A DNA stretch of 58,858 nt from Pseudomonas sp. MWU13-2100 (GCF_023242365.1 NZ_JALLIX010000042.1:1-58858), one strand, 5' to 3'. Numbered from the stretch's first letter, positions 7,952 through 17,639 are shown. Notes: generated by a model from the letters alone, not told the origin. Program-made: numbers and translations.

Positions 7952-9424
7952 TTAACGGAACGGCGGCTCGTCAAAGCTGCGCAGCTTGCGCGAGTGCAGC
8001 GAATGCAGCTCGGTACGCAGCAGGTCCACCGCGGCGATGCCGATCTTCAAATGCTGGCTGACGGCGCGCTCATAGAACGCGTTCGCCGAACCCGGCAGCT
8101 TGATTTCACTGTGCAGCGGTTTGTCCGAGACACAGAGCAAGGTGCCATAGGGTACCCGCAGGCGATAACCCTGGGCGGCGATGGTGCCGCTTTCCATGTC
8201 CACGGCCACCGCGCGGGACAGGTTGATCAACGGCCGTTCCTGAGCCCAGCGCAGCTCCCAGTTGCGGTCGTCGTAGGTCAGCACGGTACCGGTGCGCAGA
8301 CGCTTCTTCAAATCGTCGCCACGCTCGCCGGTGACATTCGCCGCCGCCTGCTGCAAGGCCATCTGCACTTCGGCCAGGGCCGGGATCGGGATATTCGGCG
8401 GCACCACCCGGTCGAGAATCCCGTCGCGACGCATATAGGCGTGGGCCAGCACATAGTCGCCGATGGTCTGGGATTGGCGCAGGCCGCCACAGTGGCCGAT
8501 CATCAGCCAGCAATGCGGACGCAGCACCGCCAGGTGATCGGTGATGTTCTTCGCGTTGGACGGACCAACGCCGATATTCACCAGGGTCACGCCATGGCCG
8601 TCGGCGGCCTGCAGGTGATAGGCCGGCATCTGGTAGCGGTGCCAGACCACCCCGGCGGCCACGGCCTGGGCCTCGCCGTAGTCCATGCTCTGGTCGATAA
8701 TCACGTTGCCCGGCAAGACCATGCGCACGAAACGCGGGTCGTCACGCAGTTGCTGCAGGCCATGAAGGATGAACTGGTCGACATAGCGATGGTAGTTGGT
8801 CAGCAGGATCCAGGGCTGCACATGGCGCCAGTCGCTGCCGGTGTAATGCACCAGGCGGCGCAGGGAGAAGTCCACCCGGGCGGCGTCGAACAGGGCCAGG
8901 GGCAAGGGCGAGGTGTTTTCCCAGTCGTGCAGGCCATCGGCGATATCATCGGTGGCGGCCGACAGGTCGGTGCTGGGGAACACCCGCGCCAGGGCCGAGG
9001 CGGTGACGCCGGAGCCGGCCAGCTCATCGCCCTGCTCGACTACGTAAGGGTACGGGATGTTCTGTTCGCTGACGCCCACTTCCACCGTCACGGTGAAGTC
9101 GCGCATCAGCGGCACCAGTTGTTCCAGCAGATATTTGCGGAATGCCGCCGGGTGCGTGACGGTGACGCTATAGGTCCCCGGCAACTGGACCTTGGCGTAG
9201 GCCCGGGTGGTGGCGGGAACTTCACCCTGGTAGGTGTAGGTCAGGCGCAGTTCGGGGTAGCGGAACAGGGCACGTTGCTCGGCGTCAGGCTCGACGCGGT
9301 CCTTGAGGTAGCGCTTGAGCGCCTGACTCAGGGATCGGGTGGCACGCTCGTGGAGTTCGGCCAGACGGTCCACGGCTTGTTCAGGGGATTGCACGACAAT
9401 AAAAGCTTCGGTCACGGGGAGCAT
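7952..9424 (-). CDS. amn: AMP nucleosidase
   Basis: This 490-residue enzyme hydrolyses AMP to adenine and ribose 5-phosphate, so it tunes adenylate pools and purine salvage. The length agrees with E. coli Amn (484). The N-terminal AMN domain is followed by a nucleoside-phosphorylase-like domain with VNIGVGPSNAKNITDHLAVLRP, MIGHCGGLRQSQ and the substrate-binding stretch AVDMESGTIAAQGYRLRVPYGTLLCVSDKP. The ATG at 9424 has only a weak AGACAGG upstream. The gene is alone, flanked by REP pairs on both sides. Confidence 0.94.
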   Translation of the reverse strand: MLPVTEAFIVVQSPEQAVDRLAELHERATRSLSQALKRYLKDRVEPDAEQRALFRYPELRLTYTYQGEVPATTRAYAKVQLPGTYSVTVTHPAAFRKYLLEQLVPLMRDFTVTVEVGVSEQNIPYPYVVEQGDELAGSGVTASALARVFPSTDLSAATDDIADGLHDWENTSPLPLALFDAARVDFSLRRLVHYTGSDWRHVQPWILLTNYHRYVDQFILHGLQQLRDDPRFVRMVLPGNVIIDQSMDYGEAQAVAAGVVWHRYQMPAYHLQAADGHGVTLVNIGVGPSNAKNITDHLAVLRPHCWLMIGHCGGLRQSQTIGDYVLAHAYMRRDGILDRVVPPNIPIPALAEVQMALQQAAANVTGERGDDLKKRLRTGTVLTYDDRNWELRWAQERPLINLSRAVAVDMESGTIAAQGYRLRVPYGTLLCVSDKPLHSEIKLPGSANAFYERAVSQHLKIGIAAVDLLRTELHSLHSRKLRSFDEPPFR

Positions 9425-9507
9425 CCTGTCTTCTGATGTTGCAGACCTTCATCTTGCCTGCAACAGCGTCGGACGGGAACACTGGGTTATAGTTCATTGC
9501 CACAACC

Positions 9508-9641
9508 TTGTGGCGAGCGGGCTTGCCCGCGCTCGACTGCGAAGCAGTCGTATAACCTAGCACCGTGATATACCGATACTGCGCGCCCGCAGGTTTTAGG
9601 GTGGCTTCGCAACCCAGCGCGGGCAAGCCCGCTCGCCACAA
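9508..9641. repeat. REP pair, type GTGGCGAGCGGGCTTGCCCG
   Basis: Inverted copies lie at about 9508-9535 and 9616-9641, with a shorter inner inverted repeat (ACTGCGAAGCAGT) in the spacer. The pair lies between the amn start and the 3' end of the acyl-CoA dehydrogenase gene. The rest of this gap (9425-9676) shows nothing else. Confidence 0.85.
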
Positions 9642-9676
9642 TATCCGTGCAAACGCTCAAATATCCGGGCGCCCCC

Positions 9677-11326
9677 TCAAAAACCCCGCGGCGTCGAGCG
9701 GGCGACGATCGCCTCGACATTCACACCACGGGGCAAGGTACCGTAGACCCGCCCACCGGCCTCCAGCCGACTGGCGATAAAACCATCGCTGACCTCGGCA
9801 TTGCCCGCTTCCAGCAACAACTTGGCCTGCAACGCCAGGGCGATGTCCTCGGTCAGTTGCCGGGCGCGGTACTGGATATCGTGGGTGTCGGTAAACGCCA
9901 GTTTCAACTGTTCGATATGCCGGGCCAGGCGCTTGTCGCCATGGCCGTCACCCAACTCGCTGAACAACACTTCCAGCACACCGGGTTCCTTGGACAGCGA
10001 ACGCAGCACATCCAGGCACTGCACGTTCCCCGACCCTTCCCAGGTCGAGTTGACCGGCGCTTCGCGGTACAGTCGCGGCAGGATGCTGTCCTCCACGTAC
10101 CCCGCGCCGCCCATGCACTCGGCGGCCTCGTTGATCATCGCCGGGGCGCGCTTGCAGATCCAGTATTTGCCCACGGCCGTCACCAGCCGGGCGAACTTCG
10201 CTTCATGCTCATCCCCCAGACGATCCAGCGCCCGGCCCATGCGCAGGCTCAAGGCCAGCGCCGCCTCGCTTTCCAGCGCCAGGTCGGCCAGCACATTCTG
10301 CATCAACGGCTGCTGGCTGAGCACGCGGCCGCCGACCAAACGATGGGCGCAATGATGGCTGGCCTGGGTCAGCGCCTGGCGCATCAAGGCACTGGAGCCG
10401 ACCATGCAATCGAAACGGGTCATCGCCACCATCTCGATAATGGTCGGCACACCGCGCCCTTCCTCGCCAATCATCCAGGCCAGGGCGCCGCGGAACTCCA
10501 CTTCGCTCGACGCGTTGGAGCAGTTGCCCAGCTTGTTTTTCAAGCGCTGGATATAGAACTGGTTGCGGCTGTCATCCGGACGGTGGCGCGGCAGCAGGAA
10601 ACAGGTCAGGCCCTTGTCGGTCTGGGCCAGGGTCAGGAAGGCATCGCACATCGGCGCCGAGCAGAACCATTTGTGCCCCACCAACTCGTAAGGCTGTCCC
10701 GGGCCGCCGGCGCCGACGGGATAGGCCCGGGTGGTGTTGGCGCGCACGTCGGTACCGCCCTGCTTCTCGGTCATGGCCATGCCGATGGTCGCGCCGTTTT
10801 TATGGGCGATGCCGATATTGCGCGGGTCGTATTGGCTGCTGAGGATGCTCGGCAGCCAGTGTTCGGCGATATCCGGCTGCAGACGCAAGGCCGGCACACA
10901 GGCGAAGGTCATGGTCAGCGGGCAACCGGTGCCGGCCTCGGCCTGGCTGTGCAGATAGGTCATGGCCGCGCGAGCGACATGGGCGCCGTCCTGCGGATCA
11001 GTCCAGGGTAACGACGGCAAGCCGTGTTCGACAGCGGTACGCATCAGTTCGTGATACGCCGGGTGAAACTCCACCAGATCCTGGCGATGGCCATAACGGT
11101 CATGACTGACAAACACCGGTTTGTTCTGGTTGGCGAGAAAACCCGCCTCCATCAACGGCCCGCCGGCCAGGGCGCCATAGGCCTCGATCCGCGACTCGGC
11201 CCAAGCGGCACCGAAACGCCGCGCCCACTCTTGCAACGGCAGATCGATGCGATAGAGATTGGTCCCGTCCAGTGACGGTGGCTGGTTGGTGACTTCGTGA
11301 GTTTCGGCGTATTGATGAAGGTTCAT
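9677..11326 (-). CDS. aidB: acyl-CoA dehydrogenase, AidB-like
   Basis: This 549-residue flavoprotein matches the AidB/isovaleryl-CoA dehydrogenase-like branch (E. coli AidB is 541 residues). Family blocks include TEKQGGTDVRANTT (FAD/substrate loop), GHKWFCSAPMCDAFLTLAQ, RFDCMVGSSALMRQAL, and ECMGGAGYVEDS followed by NSTWEGSGNV. Glu430 is the putative catalytic base. AidB is induced in the adaptive response to alkylation in E. coli and binds DNA; whether this protein does either is unknown. Good ribosome binding site GGAGCCC. It follows ladS on the same strand with a 90-base gap. Confidence 0.85.
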   Translation of the reverse strand: MNLHQYAETHEVTNQPPSLDGTNLYRIDLPLQEWARRFGAAWAESRIEAYGALAGGPLMEAGFLANQNKPVFVSHDRYGHRQDLVEFHPAYHELMRTAVEHGLPSLPWTDPQDGAHVARAAMTYLHSQAEAGTGCPLTMTFACVPALRLQPDIAEHWLPSILSSQYDPRNIGIAHKNGATIGMAMTEKQGGTDVRANTTRAYPVGAGGPGQPYELVGHKWFCSAPMCDAFLTLAQTDKGLTCFLLPRHRPDDSRNQFYIQRLKNKLGNCSNASSEVEFRGALAWMIGEEGRGVPTIIEMVAMTRFDCMVGSSALMRQALTQASHHCAHRLVGGRVLSQQPLMQNVLADLALESEAALALSLRMGRALDRLGDEHEAKFARLVTAVGKYWICKRAPAMINEAAECMGGAGYVEDSILPRLYREAPVNSTWEGSGNVQCLDVLRSLSKEPGVLEVLFSELGDGHGDKRLARHIEQLKLAFTDTHDIQYRARQLTEDIALALQAKLLLEAGNAEVSDGFIASRLEAGGRVYGTLPRGVNVEAIVARSTPRGF

Positions 11327-11416
11327 GTCGGGCTCCTTTGAGAAGTGGCTTCGCAGAGAAAGGCCAGGGAACCCAGTGAATCACGCGTGCTGTCGCGAAA
11401 AAAGTGACATAAGCGC

Positions 11417-13801
11417 CTAAGTACCGGCGCTTTCACCCTGTACCGACGTCAACAGACGACGAGCCAGCAGGTTCTTCAACTCCTCGAAACGCACCGGCTT
11501 GGACAAGGTGTCCGTGACACCGGCCTCCAGGCAACGCTCACGCTCGCTGACCTCCGTCGAGCTGACCAGGGCCAGGATCAACAGCCCGGCACCGCCGGGC
11601 ATCGCCCGCAACTGCCGGCAGAGCAACACCTCGTCCACCGGCTGCGCCGGGCAATCGAACAACAGCCCGTCCACGGCTTGCCCGTGCAGGACATCGAGCG
11701 CCGCTCGGGCGTCGACCGCGGTGAACACCCGATAGCCCAATTTGAGCAACATGCCGCGCACCACCAGTTGGCTGACGTTGTTGTCATCCACCAGCAAAAG
11801 GGTGCAGTCATAGGGATAACGCGCCACCGACGGCATCGAAGGCCGCACCACCCTCGGGATCAGCGCTTCGACCTCCACCTCGAGTTGGAAGCGGCTGCCC
11901 ATGCCCGGCTCCGACTGATGGGTGAGGTGACCGCCGAGCAAGTCGATCAATTGCCGGCAGATCGCCAGGCCAATCCCCAGACCGCCATATTCGCGGGTCA
12001 TCGAGCCATCCAACTGGAAGAAACGCTGATAGAGCGTGGCTTCATCCAGGTCGATGAAACCGATGCCGCTGTCGATCACCGCAAACGACAGGGCCCATCG
12101 CTGCTCCGCGACCTGCTGGCCGTGCACCCGCAACACCAACCCGCCCTCGCGGGTGAACTTGATGGCGTTGTCCACCAGGCACTCCAGGCATTGCAGGATC
12201 TTCTGCGCGTCGCCATGGAGACTGTCCGGCACGTCATCGTCGACTTCAATGGCGAAATGCAGGCCCTTGCCCTGGACGCGGCCGGCAAACTGCTCCTGCA
12301 GGCCATCGAGCATGCGTCGCAGGCCGAACGATTGTGTCATCACCTTGAGCCGGCCGGCCTGCAATTCGGTCAGGGTCAGGATGCCATTGACCATGCGCAT
12401 CATGTCCCGGGCGGAACCGGCCGCCGTCTGCTGGTATTGCGCCAGCTCCGAGTCCAGTTCCAGGGTTTGCATCAGCTCCAGGGAGCCGATCACCCCATTC
12501 ATCGGTGTGCGCAGTTCATGGGTGACGGTGGCGAGGAACTCGTCCTTGAGCCGGTTGCTGTTGGCCAGCTCGCGGTTCAGCCCTTCCAGCTTCTGCCCGG
12601 ACTCGAGCAAGGTCTGTGCCTGTTGCTCGCGCATGGTGTTGATCCGATCGGCCAGGGCCAGGGACAACAGGCCGACCTCCAGGGCCGAGCCGATCTGACT
12701 GGCGTACATGGTCAGGAACACGTTCGGCAGATAGCCCAGCACCATCAGCGTATTGATCAGGCCGCCGATCAGAAACGCCGACCAGGCGATGATGAAGTAG
12801 CGCGCCACTCGCAATCCGCAATACCAGGCGCAGAACCCGGCGACGAAAATGGTCACGGTGAACGCCAGCGCGAGAACGGTCGCCAGGCGCAGGGCCAGGG
12901 CATAGCCGGTCATCAGCGACAGCGCCGTGACCACCACGCTGTAGGCCATCAACAGCAGCAACAGCCGGTCCAACCAGCGACTGTGGGTGGCGGTACGCAG
13001 GAAACTGCGGGTGAACTGACAGCCGAAGAAGCCTGCCAGGCCGATGAAGAAAGGCGTCGAGGCATTGGCCCACCAAGGGTTGTTCGGCCAGAAATACTGC
13101 GCCGCGGCGCCATTGACCGACAGTTGGTAGAAGCCGAACGAGGCAATGTAGAAGATGTAATAGAGGTAGCTGGTGTCACGCACGCTGAGGTAGATGAACA
13201 GGTTGTAGACCAGCATCCCCAGCAACACGCCATAAATCAGCCCCAGGACATACAGGCGCACCGGCTGGTTTTCGAGGTAGGCCTGCATCGACCAGAGGGT
13301 CAGCGGCGCTTGCATCGAACCTTCGGTTTGCAGGCGCAGGTAGACGGTCTTGCTTTCGTTGGGGGCGAACGCCAGCTGGAACAGGTAGTTGTTCTGCTTG
13401 ATCGGACGACTGGCGAACGGCAGTTCATTGCCGGTGCGCTGGGCCAGGCGGTAGCCACCCTTGATGTCCGGCACATAAAGCTCGATGTGCTGCATCGGCG
13501 GATAGGCCAACTCCAGCAACCAGATGCGCGGGACGTTGGGGGCCTGGGGCTTGTAGGTCAGGTCGACCTTGAGCCAGAACGCCGATAGCGTGTAGCCGGC
13601 ATTCAGCGAGGCCTTGTCGTGCGAGTGGAACCGGGCGGCCATGGCAGGCGAAGCGACCTGCGCGATATCGGCCTGGCCGCTCGCGTCTTCGAATACCTGC
13701 ATGACCCGACCCAGAGGCAAGCTCTGAGTGGACTCATCAAACTCGACCGCGCTCGCCGACAGCGGCAGCCAGCTCAACAAAATCAGCAGCAAATAGCGCA
13801 T
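11417..13801 (-). CDS. ladS: hybrid sensor histidine kinase LadS
   Basis: This 794-residue protein is almost exactly the length of LadS. Order: signal peptide (1-18); periplasmic 7TMR-DISMED2 sensor (about 20-180); seven-helix 7TMR-DISM membrane domain (about 185-385); short coiled coil; HisKA with phospho-acceptor His428 in TVTHELRTP; HATPase with N box DNAIKFT, DSGIGF and GGLGIGLAI; receiver with LLVDDN (669-674) and probable phospho-acceptor Asp716. LadS feeds the GacS/GacA-Rsm cascade through the GacS phosphotransfer domain, opposing RetS and promoting biofilm. No Hpt domain is present, consistent with phosphorelay through GacS. Transcribed alone or with the downstream dehydrogenase gene. 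Confidence 0.92.
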   Translation of the reverse strand: MRYLLLILLSWLPLSASAVEFDESTQSLPLGRVMQVFEDASGQADIAQVASPAMAARFHSHDKASLNAGYTLSAFWLKVDLTYKPQAPNVPRIWLLELAYPPMQHIELYVPDIKGGYRLAQRTGNELPFASRPIKQNNYLFQLAFAPNESKTVYLRLQTEGSMQAPLTLWSMQAYLENQPVRLYVLGLIYGVLLGMLVYNLFIYLSVRDTSYLYYIFYIASFGFYQLSVNGAAAQYFWPNNPWWANASTPFFIGLAGFFGCQFTRSFLRTATHSRWLDRLLLLLMAYSVVVTALSLMTGYALALRLATVLALAFTVTIFVAGFCAWYCGLRVARYFIIAWSAFLIGGLINTLMVLGYLPNVFLTMYASQIGSALEVGLLSLALADRINTMREQQAQTLLESGQKLEGLNRELANSNRLKDEFLATVTHELRTPMNGVIGSLELMQTLELDSELAQYQQTAAGSARDMMRMVNGILTLTELQAGRLKVMTQSFGLRRMLDGLQEQFAGRVQGKGLHFAIEVDDDVPDSLHGDAQKILQCLECLVDNAIKFTREGGLVLRVHGQQVAEQRWALSFAVIDSGIGFIDLDEATLYQRFFQLDGSMTREYGGLGIGLAICRQLIDLLGGHLTHQSEPGMGSRFQLEVEVEALIPRVVRPSMPSVARYPYDCTLLLVDDNNVSQLVVRGMLLKLGYRVFTAVDARAALDVLHGQAVDGLLFDCPAQPVDEVLLCRQLRAMPGGAGLLILALVSSTEVSERERCLEAGVTDTLSKPVRFEELKNLLARRLLTSVQGESAGT

Positions 13802-13902
13802 ACAGCCCCAGCATGGTCAATCAAGTCGCGTCAGGAGCCCCCCTTCCCTTTGAGACGACGTGAAACCTCATGACCTGTTATTCGTTTGGATCCACTCTAG
13901 CA

Positions 13903-13918
13903 TAGCCACTGATGGCTA
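13903..13918. other. short hairpin upstream of ladS and thiD
   Basis: TAGCCA and TGGCTA pair around a CTGA loop in the divergent gap 13802-14087. No T-run follows on either strand, so it is not a terminator. It could be an operator; the rest of this gap shows no clear promoter. No thiamine riboswitch (thi-box) sequence is visible before thiD. Confidence 0.3.
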
Positions 13919-14087
13919 AAACACACCATTGAAATATTTTATCCAAAGGCTCTAGAACGGGCGTCCCAGCGCAAGAACGCGCCCTATAACGAGGGGTTAT
14001 CGGCCGCATTTTGAAAAGCTTCAGGGCTGACATTCAACGCCCGGCGGGCACTCCCGAAAAAAGCGTTTGGTGGTAAGCTCGCGCTCC

Positions 14088-14885
14088 ATGAATACCTACA
14101 GCTCCCGTCCCGTTGTCCTCTGTCTGTCCGGCCACGATCCCAGTGGTGGTGCCGGCCTCCAGGCAGATATCGAAGCCCTGCTCGCCCAGGGTTGCCATGC
14201 CGCTCCCGCGGTGACCGCGTTGACCGTGCAAGACACGGTAAACGTCAGCGACTTCCGCGTGCTCGACCGTGAGTGGGTGTTGGCCCAGGCCAATGCCGTG
14301 CTCAACGACTCGACCGTGGCGGCCGTCAAGCTGGGCATGCTCGGCTCCCTGGAAATGGTCGACACCGTGGTCGAACTGCTCCTGGCGCATCCGCACCTGC
14401 CGCTGGTCTGCGACCCGGTGCTGCGCGCCGGCGGCGGCGGACGCCTGGGCAAGGACGAAGTCGGCTATGCCATGCGCGAACGCCTGCTGCCACTGGCGAC
14501 CATTGCCACCCCCAACCTCCCGGAAGCGCGCATCCTCGCCGAATTGCCCGAGGGCAGCGCCGACGAATGCGCGGAAAAACTCCTGCCGTTCTGCCAACAC
14601 CTGCTGATCACCGGCGGACATGGCGATGAAGACGAAATCCACAACCGCCTGTACAGCCGCGACGGCACCCGCCAGACCTTCAAATGCCAGCGCCTGCCCG
14701 GCAGCTATCACGGCTCCGGCTGCACCCTGGCGAGCACCCTCGCCGGACGCCTGGCCCTGGGCGAAAACCTGGTCAGCGCCGTACAGACCGCGCTGAACTA
14801 CACCTGGCGGACCTTGCGCGATGCCGAGCAACTGGGCAAGGGCCAGTTCGTACCCCGACGCCTGCCCCTGGATTTCTGCTCGTAA
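14088..14885 (+). CDS. thiD: hydroxymethylpyrimidine/phosphomethylpyrimidine kinase
   Basis: This 265-residue ribokinase-fold enzyme phosphorylates HMP and HMP-phosphate to HMP-diphosphate for thiamine synthesis. The N-terminal motif LSGHDPSGGAGLQADIEA and the C-terminal GSGCTLAS anion hole are diagnostic, and LVCDPVLRAGGGG is the substrate block. I use the ATG at 14088, seven codons inside a TTG-started longer frame; GGTGGTAAG upstream is a weak ribosome binding site. It is followed by thiE after 35 bases, the enzyme that consumes its product. Confidence 0.93.
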   Translation: MNTYSSRPVVLCLSGHDPSGGAGLQADIEALLAQGCHAAPAVTALTVQDTVNVSDFRVLDREWVLAQANAVLNDSTVAAVKLGMLGSLEMVDTVVELLLAHPHLPLVCDPVLRAGGGGRLGKDEVGYAMRERLLPLATIATPNLPEARILAELPEGSADECAEKLLPFCQHLLITGGHGDEDEIHNRLYSRDGTRQTFKCQRLPGSYHGSGCTLASTLAGRLALGENLVSAVQTALNYTWRTLRDAEQLGKGQFVPRRLPLDFCS

Positions 14886-14920
14886 CTTTCAGCGCTACCC
14901 AACACCCCGAGGCTGACCCG

Positions 14921-15544
14921 ATGAAACTACGCGGCCTGTATGCCATCACCGACAGCCAGTTGCTGGCCGGTAAGTTCCTGTCTTATGTCGAGGCGGCACT
15001 GGATGGCGGCGTGACCTTGTTGCAGTACCGCGACAAAAGCACCGACGAGGCCCGCCGCCTGCGGGAGGCCGAGGCCTTGCGAGTGCTCTGCGAACGCTAC
15101 AAGACCCGCCTGATCATCAACGACGACGCTGAGCTGGCGGCGCGGCTGGGGGTCGGCGTACACCTGGGGCAGACCGACGGCCCGCTGACACCGGCCCGCG
15201 CGCTGCTTGGCAGCCGGGCCATCATCGGCTCCACCTGCCACGCGCAGCTTGAGCTCGCCGAACAGGCAGCCCGGGAAGGTGCCAGCTATGTCGCCTTTGG
15301 GCGCTTCTTCAACTCCAACACCAAGCCCGGCGCACCGGCCGCCGACGTGGCGCTGCTGGAACGCGCCCGTCCACGGCTGCAACTGCCGATCGCGGTGATC
15401 GGCGGCATCACCCTGGACAATGCCGCTGCGCTGGTGGCCCACGGTGCCGACCTGCTGGCCGTGATCCATGGTCTGTTCGGTGCCGACAGCACCCGGGAAG
15501 TGACCCGCCGCGCCCAAGCCTTCAACGCCCTCTTCACTTCATGA
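14921..15544 (+). CDS. thiE: thiamine-phosphate synthase
   Basis: This 207-residue TIM barrel joins HMP-diphosphate and thiazole phosphate to make thiamine phosphate. Family blocks are visible: GLYAITDSQLL, TLLQYRDKS, LIINDDAELAARLGVGVHLGQTDG, YVAFGRFFNSNTKPGAP and IAVIGGITLDNA. The ATG at 14921 has CGAGG eight bases upstream. It lies between thiD and hemL and its stop overlaps an unused upstream ATG for hemL, so the three are likely one transcript. Confidence 0.94.
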   Translation: MKLRGLYAITDSQLLAGKFLSYVEAALDGGVTLLQYRDKSTDEARRLREAEALRVLCERYKTRLIINDDAELAARLGVGVHLGQTDGPLTPARALLGSRAIIGSTCHAQLELAEQAAREGASYVAFGRFFNSNTKPGAPAADVALLERARPRLQLPIAVIGGITLDNAAALVAHGADLLAVIHGLFGADSTREVTRRAQAFNALFTS

Positions 15545-15561
15545 CTCCTGAGAGCCCGCCC

Positions 15562-16845
15562 ATGTCTCGTTCCGAAACCCTGTTTGCCAGTGCCCAGAAA
15601 CACATCCCCGGCGGCGTCAACTCGCCGGTTCGCGCGTTCAAGAGCGTCGGCGGCACCCCGTTGTTCTTCAAGCACGCCGAAGGCGCCTACGTCACCGACG
15701 AAGACGACAAGCGTTATGTCGACTACGTCGGCTCCTGGGGCCCGATGATCCTCGGCCACAGCCACCCGGACGTGCTCGACGCCGTGCGCAAGCAGCTGGA
15801 GCACGGTTTGTCCTATGGCGCGCCGACCGCCATGGAGACCGAGATGGCCGACCTGGTCTGCTCGATCGTGCCGTCGATGGAAATGGTCCGCATGGTCAGT
15901 TCCGGCACCGAAGCCACCATGAGCGCCATCCGCCTGGCCCGTGGTTTCACCGGCCGCGACAGCATCATCAAGTTCGAAGGCTGCTACCACGGCCACTCCG
16001 ACAGCCTGCTGGTCAAGGCCGGCTCCGGCGCACTGACCCAGGGTGTACCGAGCTCGGCCGGCGTCCCGGCGGACTTCGCCAAACACACTCTGACCCTGCC
16101 GTTCAACGACATCGACGCAGTGGCGAAGATGCTTGGCGAAGTCGGCCAGCAAGTCGCCTGCATCATCGTCGAGCCGGTGGCCGGCAATATGAACTGCGTG
16201 CCGCCGGCACCGGGTTTCCTCGCCGGCCTGCGGACCCTGTGCGACCAGCACGGCGTGGTGCTGATCTTCGACGAAGTGATGACCGGTTTCCGCGTTGCCC
16301 TCGGCGGCGCCCAGGCCCACTATGGCGTCACGCCGGACCTGAGCACCTTCGGCAAGATCATCGGCGGCGGCATGCCGGTGGGCTGCTTCGGCGGCAAGCG
16401 CGAGATCATGTCCTGCATCGCCCCGCTGGGCCCGGTCTATCAGGCCGGAACCTTGTCCGGCAACCCGCTGGCCATGGCCGCCGGCCTGACGACCCTGCGC
16501 CTGATCAGCCGCCCGGGCTTCCACGCCGAGTTGAGCGACTACACCAGCCGCCTGCTCCAGGGCCTGCAAGAACGCGCCGATGCGGCGGGCATTCCGTTCG
16601 TGACCACCCAGGCCGGCGGCATGTTCGGCCTGTACTTCAGCGGTGCCGACGATATCGTCACCTTCGACGACGTGATGTCCAGCGATGCCGAACGCTTCAA
16701 GCGCTTCTTCCACCTGATGCTCGACGGCGGCGTGTACCTGGCGCCGAGCGCCTTCGAAGCCGGCTTCACGTCCATTGCCCATGGCGAAACCGAGTTGAAA
16801 CTGACTTTGGATGCAGCTGAAAAGGCTTTTGCCGCACTGAAGTAA
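15562..16845 (+). CDS. hemL: glutamate-1-semialdehyde 2,1-aminomutase
   Basis: This 427-residue PLP enzyme converts glutamate 1-semialdehyde to 5-aminolaevulinate, the haem precursor. It starts MSRSETLFASAQKHIPGGVNSPVRAF, the usual family start. PLP-site features are SSGTEATMSAIRLAR, FDEVMTGFRVALGGAQ and the Schiff-base Lys in STFGKIIGGGMPVG. I choose the ATG at 15562 over one at 15541 that overlaps the thiE stop. It is the last gene of the thiDE-hemL unit and is followed by a clear terminator. Confidence 0.96.
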   Translation: MSRSETLFASAQKHIPGGVNSPVRAFKSVGGTPLFFKHAEGAYVTDEDDKRYVDYVGSWGPMILGHSHPDVLDAVRKQLEHGLSYGAPTAMETEMADLVCSIVPSMEMVRMVSSGTEATMSAIRLARGFTGRDSIIKFEGCYHGHSDSLLVKAGSGALTQGVPSSAGVPADFAKHTLTLPFNDIDAVAKMLGEVGQQVACIIVEPVAGNMNCVPPAPGFLAGLRTLCDQHGVVLIFDEVMTGFRVALGGAQAHYGVTPDLSTFGKIIGGGMPVGCFGGKREIMSCIAPLGPVYQAGTLSGNPLAMAAGLTTLRLISRPGFHAELSDYTSRLLQGLQERADAAGIPFVTTQAGGMFGLYFSGADDIVTFDDVMSSDAERFKRFFHLMLDGGVYLAPSAFEAGFTSIAHGETELKLTLDAAEKAFAALK

Positions 16846-16854
16846 CCGATGTCC

Positions 16855-16886
16855 CCGACGCCGGTTTCAGCTGGCGTCGGTTTTCC
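16855..16886 (+). terminator. Rho-independent terminator after hemL
   Basis: CCGACGCC (16855-16862) pairs perfectly with GGCGTCGG (16873-16880), followed by TTTT. It lies ten bases after the hemL stop and should end the thiD-thiE-hemL transcript. Confidence 0.85.
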
Positions 16887-16982
16887 CGCTTAAACTCCCC
16901 CACGTTTCCTACCATCCTCTGTCCAGATACTTGCAAAACAAGGCCATATAGCGCCCGTGCAGCAGAAAAACGAGTAAAGACT

Positions 16983-17012
16983 TTGTAAGGTGGCCCCCGC
17001 TTATTTCATAAT
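16983..17012 (+). promoter_or_regulatory. putative sigma-70 promoter of the Sel1 gene
   Basis: TTGTAA (16983-16988) and CATAAT (17007-17012) are 18 bp apart, placing transcription start near 17019, about 53 bases before the ATG. Since hemL has its own terminator, the Sel1 gene needs a promoter here. Confidence 0.45.
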
Positions 17013-17071
17013 GCGCGCCATAGTCATCCCCTGGCCGGGTCCGCCCGCCCTTCAGAGGTACGTCGATTCCC

Positions 17072-17620
17072 ATGAACCGCACCGGCCGCGCCCTTGCATT
17101 GGGCTGCCTGTTGCTCCTTCAGCCGCTGCTGGCCTATGCAGGCGGTAACTCGTTGTTGATCCCGGCGATGGGCCGTTGCACCCTCAACTCCCAGCCACAG
17201 GACCTCGCCGAGGCCCTGGCCGCCTGCGAAGAAGCCGCGAAGAGTGGCGATGCGCAAGCACAATATGAGTTGGGCGCGTTCTATCACGACGAGAAAAACC
17301 CGCAACACGACCTCAACAAAGCCCTCAGCTACTTCGAACAGGCTTCCCTGCAAGGTCACGCCCAGGCACAGTTCCAACTCGGCACCATGTTCTACAAGGG
17401 TGAAGGGGTGCCCGCCAATAACGTCCAGGCCTATATCGTGCTGAAGATGGCGGCGGTCAACGGTGCGGAGGATGCACTGGACACGGCGGATGAGGTCGCG
17501 GCGCAGATGCCCCGTGACCAGCTGGAGATGGCAACCCAGGTGCTGGGGCAGATCTTCCGCAAATACCTGCTGGAATTGCAGACGGTTGACGGCCGTACGC
17601 CGTTTTCACCTCTTCCCTGA
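17072..17620 (+). CDS. exported Sel1-repeat protein
   Basis: This 182-residue protein has a Sec signal peptide (MNRTGRALALG to AYAGG, about 23 residues). At least two Sel1-like alpha-alpha repeats follow: GDAQAQYELGAFYHDEKNPQHD and GHAQAQFQLGTMFYKGEGV with KALSYFEQA between them. Sel1 repeats are protein-interaction scaffolds, often in periplasmic or signalling proteins. Partner and role are unknown. The ribosome binding site is AGAGGTACG with rather long spacing. It stands alone between the hemL terminator and a REP pair. Confidence 0.82.
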   Translation: MNRTGRALALGCLLLLQPLLAYAGGNSLLIPAMGRCTLNSQPQDLAEALAACEEAAKSGDAQAQYELGAFYHDEKNPQHDLNKALSYFEQASLQGHAQAQFQLGTMFYKGEGVPANNVQAYIVLKMAAVNGAEDALDTADEVAAQMPRDQLEMATQVLGQIFRKYLLELQTVDGRTPFSPLP

Positions 17621-17639
17621 ATCTGTAGCGTCTGGACCG

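Noticed and set aside
7747..8061. Small plus-strand protein between rluE and amn
   Set aside because: Its sequence is largely translated REP element and amn antisense.
7994..13588. Long open frames antisense to amn, the acyl-CoA dehydrogenase and ladS
   Set aside because: Same GC-driven artefact; no ribosome binding sites and no domain signatures, while the sense strands encode complete known enzymes.
13802..14087. Thiamine riboswitch before thiD
   Set aside because: No thi-box consensus or fitting stem layout is visible; only a small hairpin unrelated to it.
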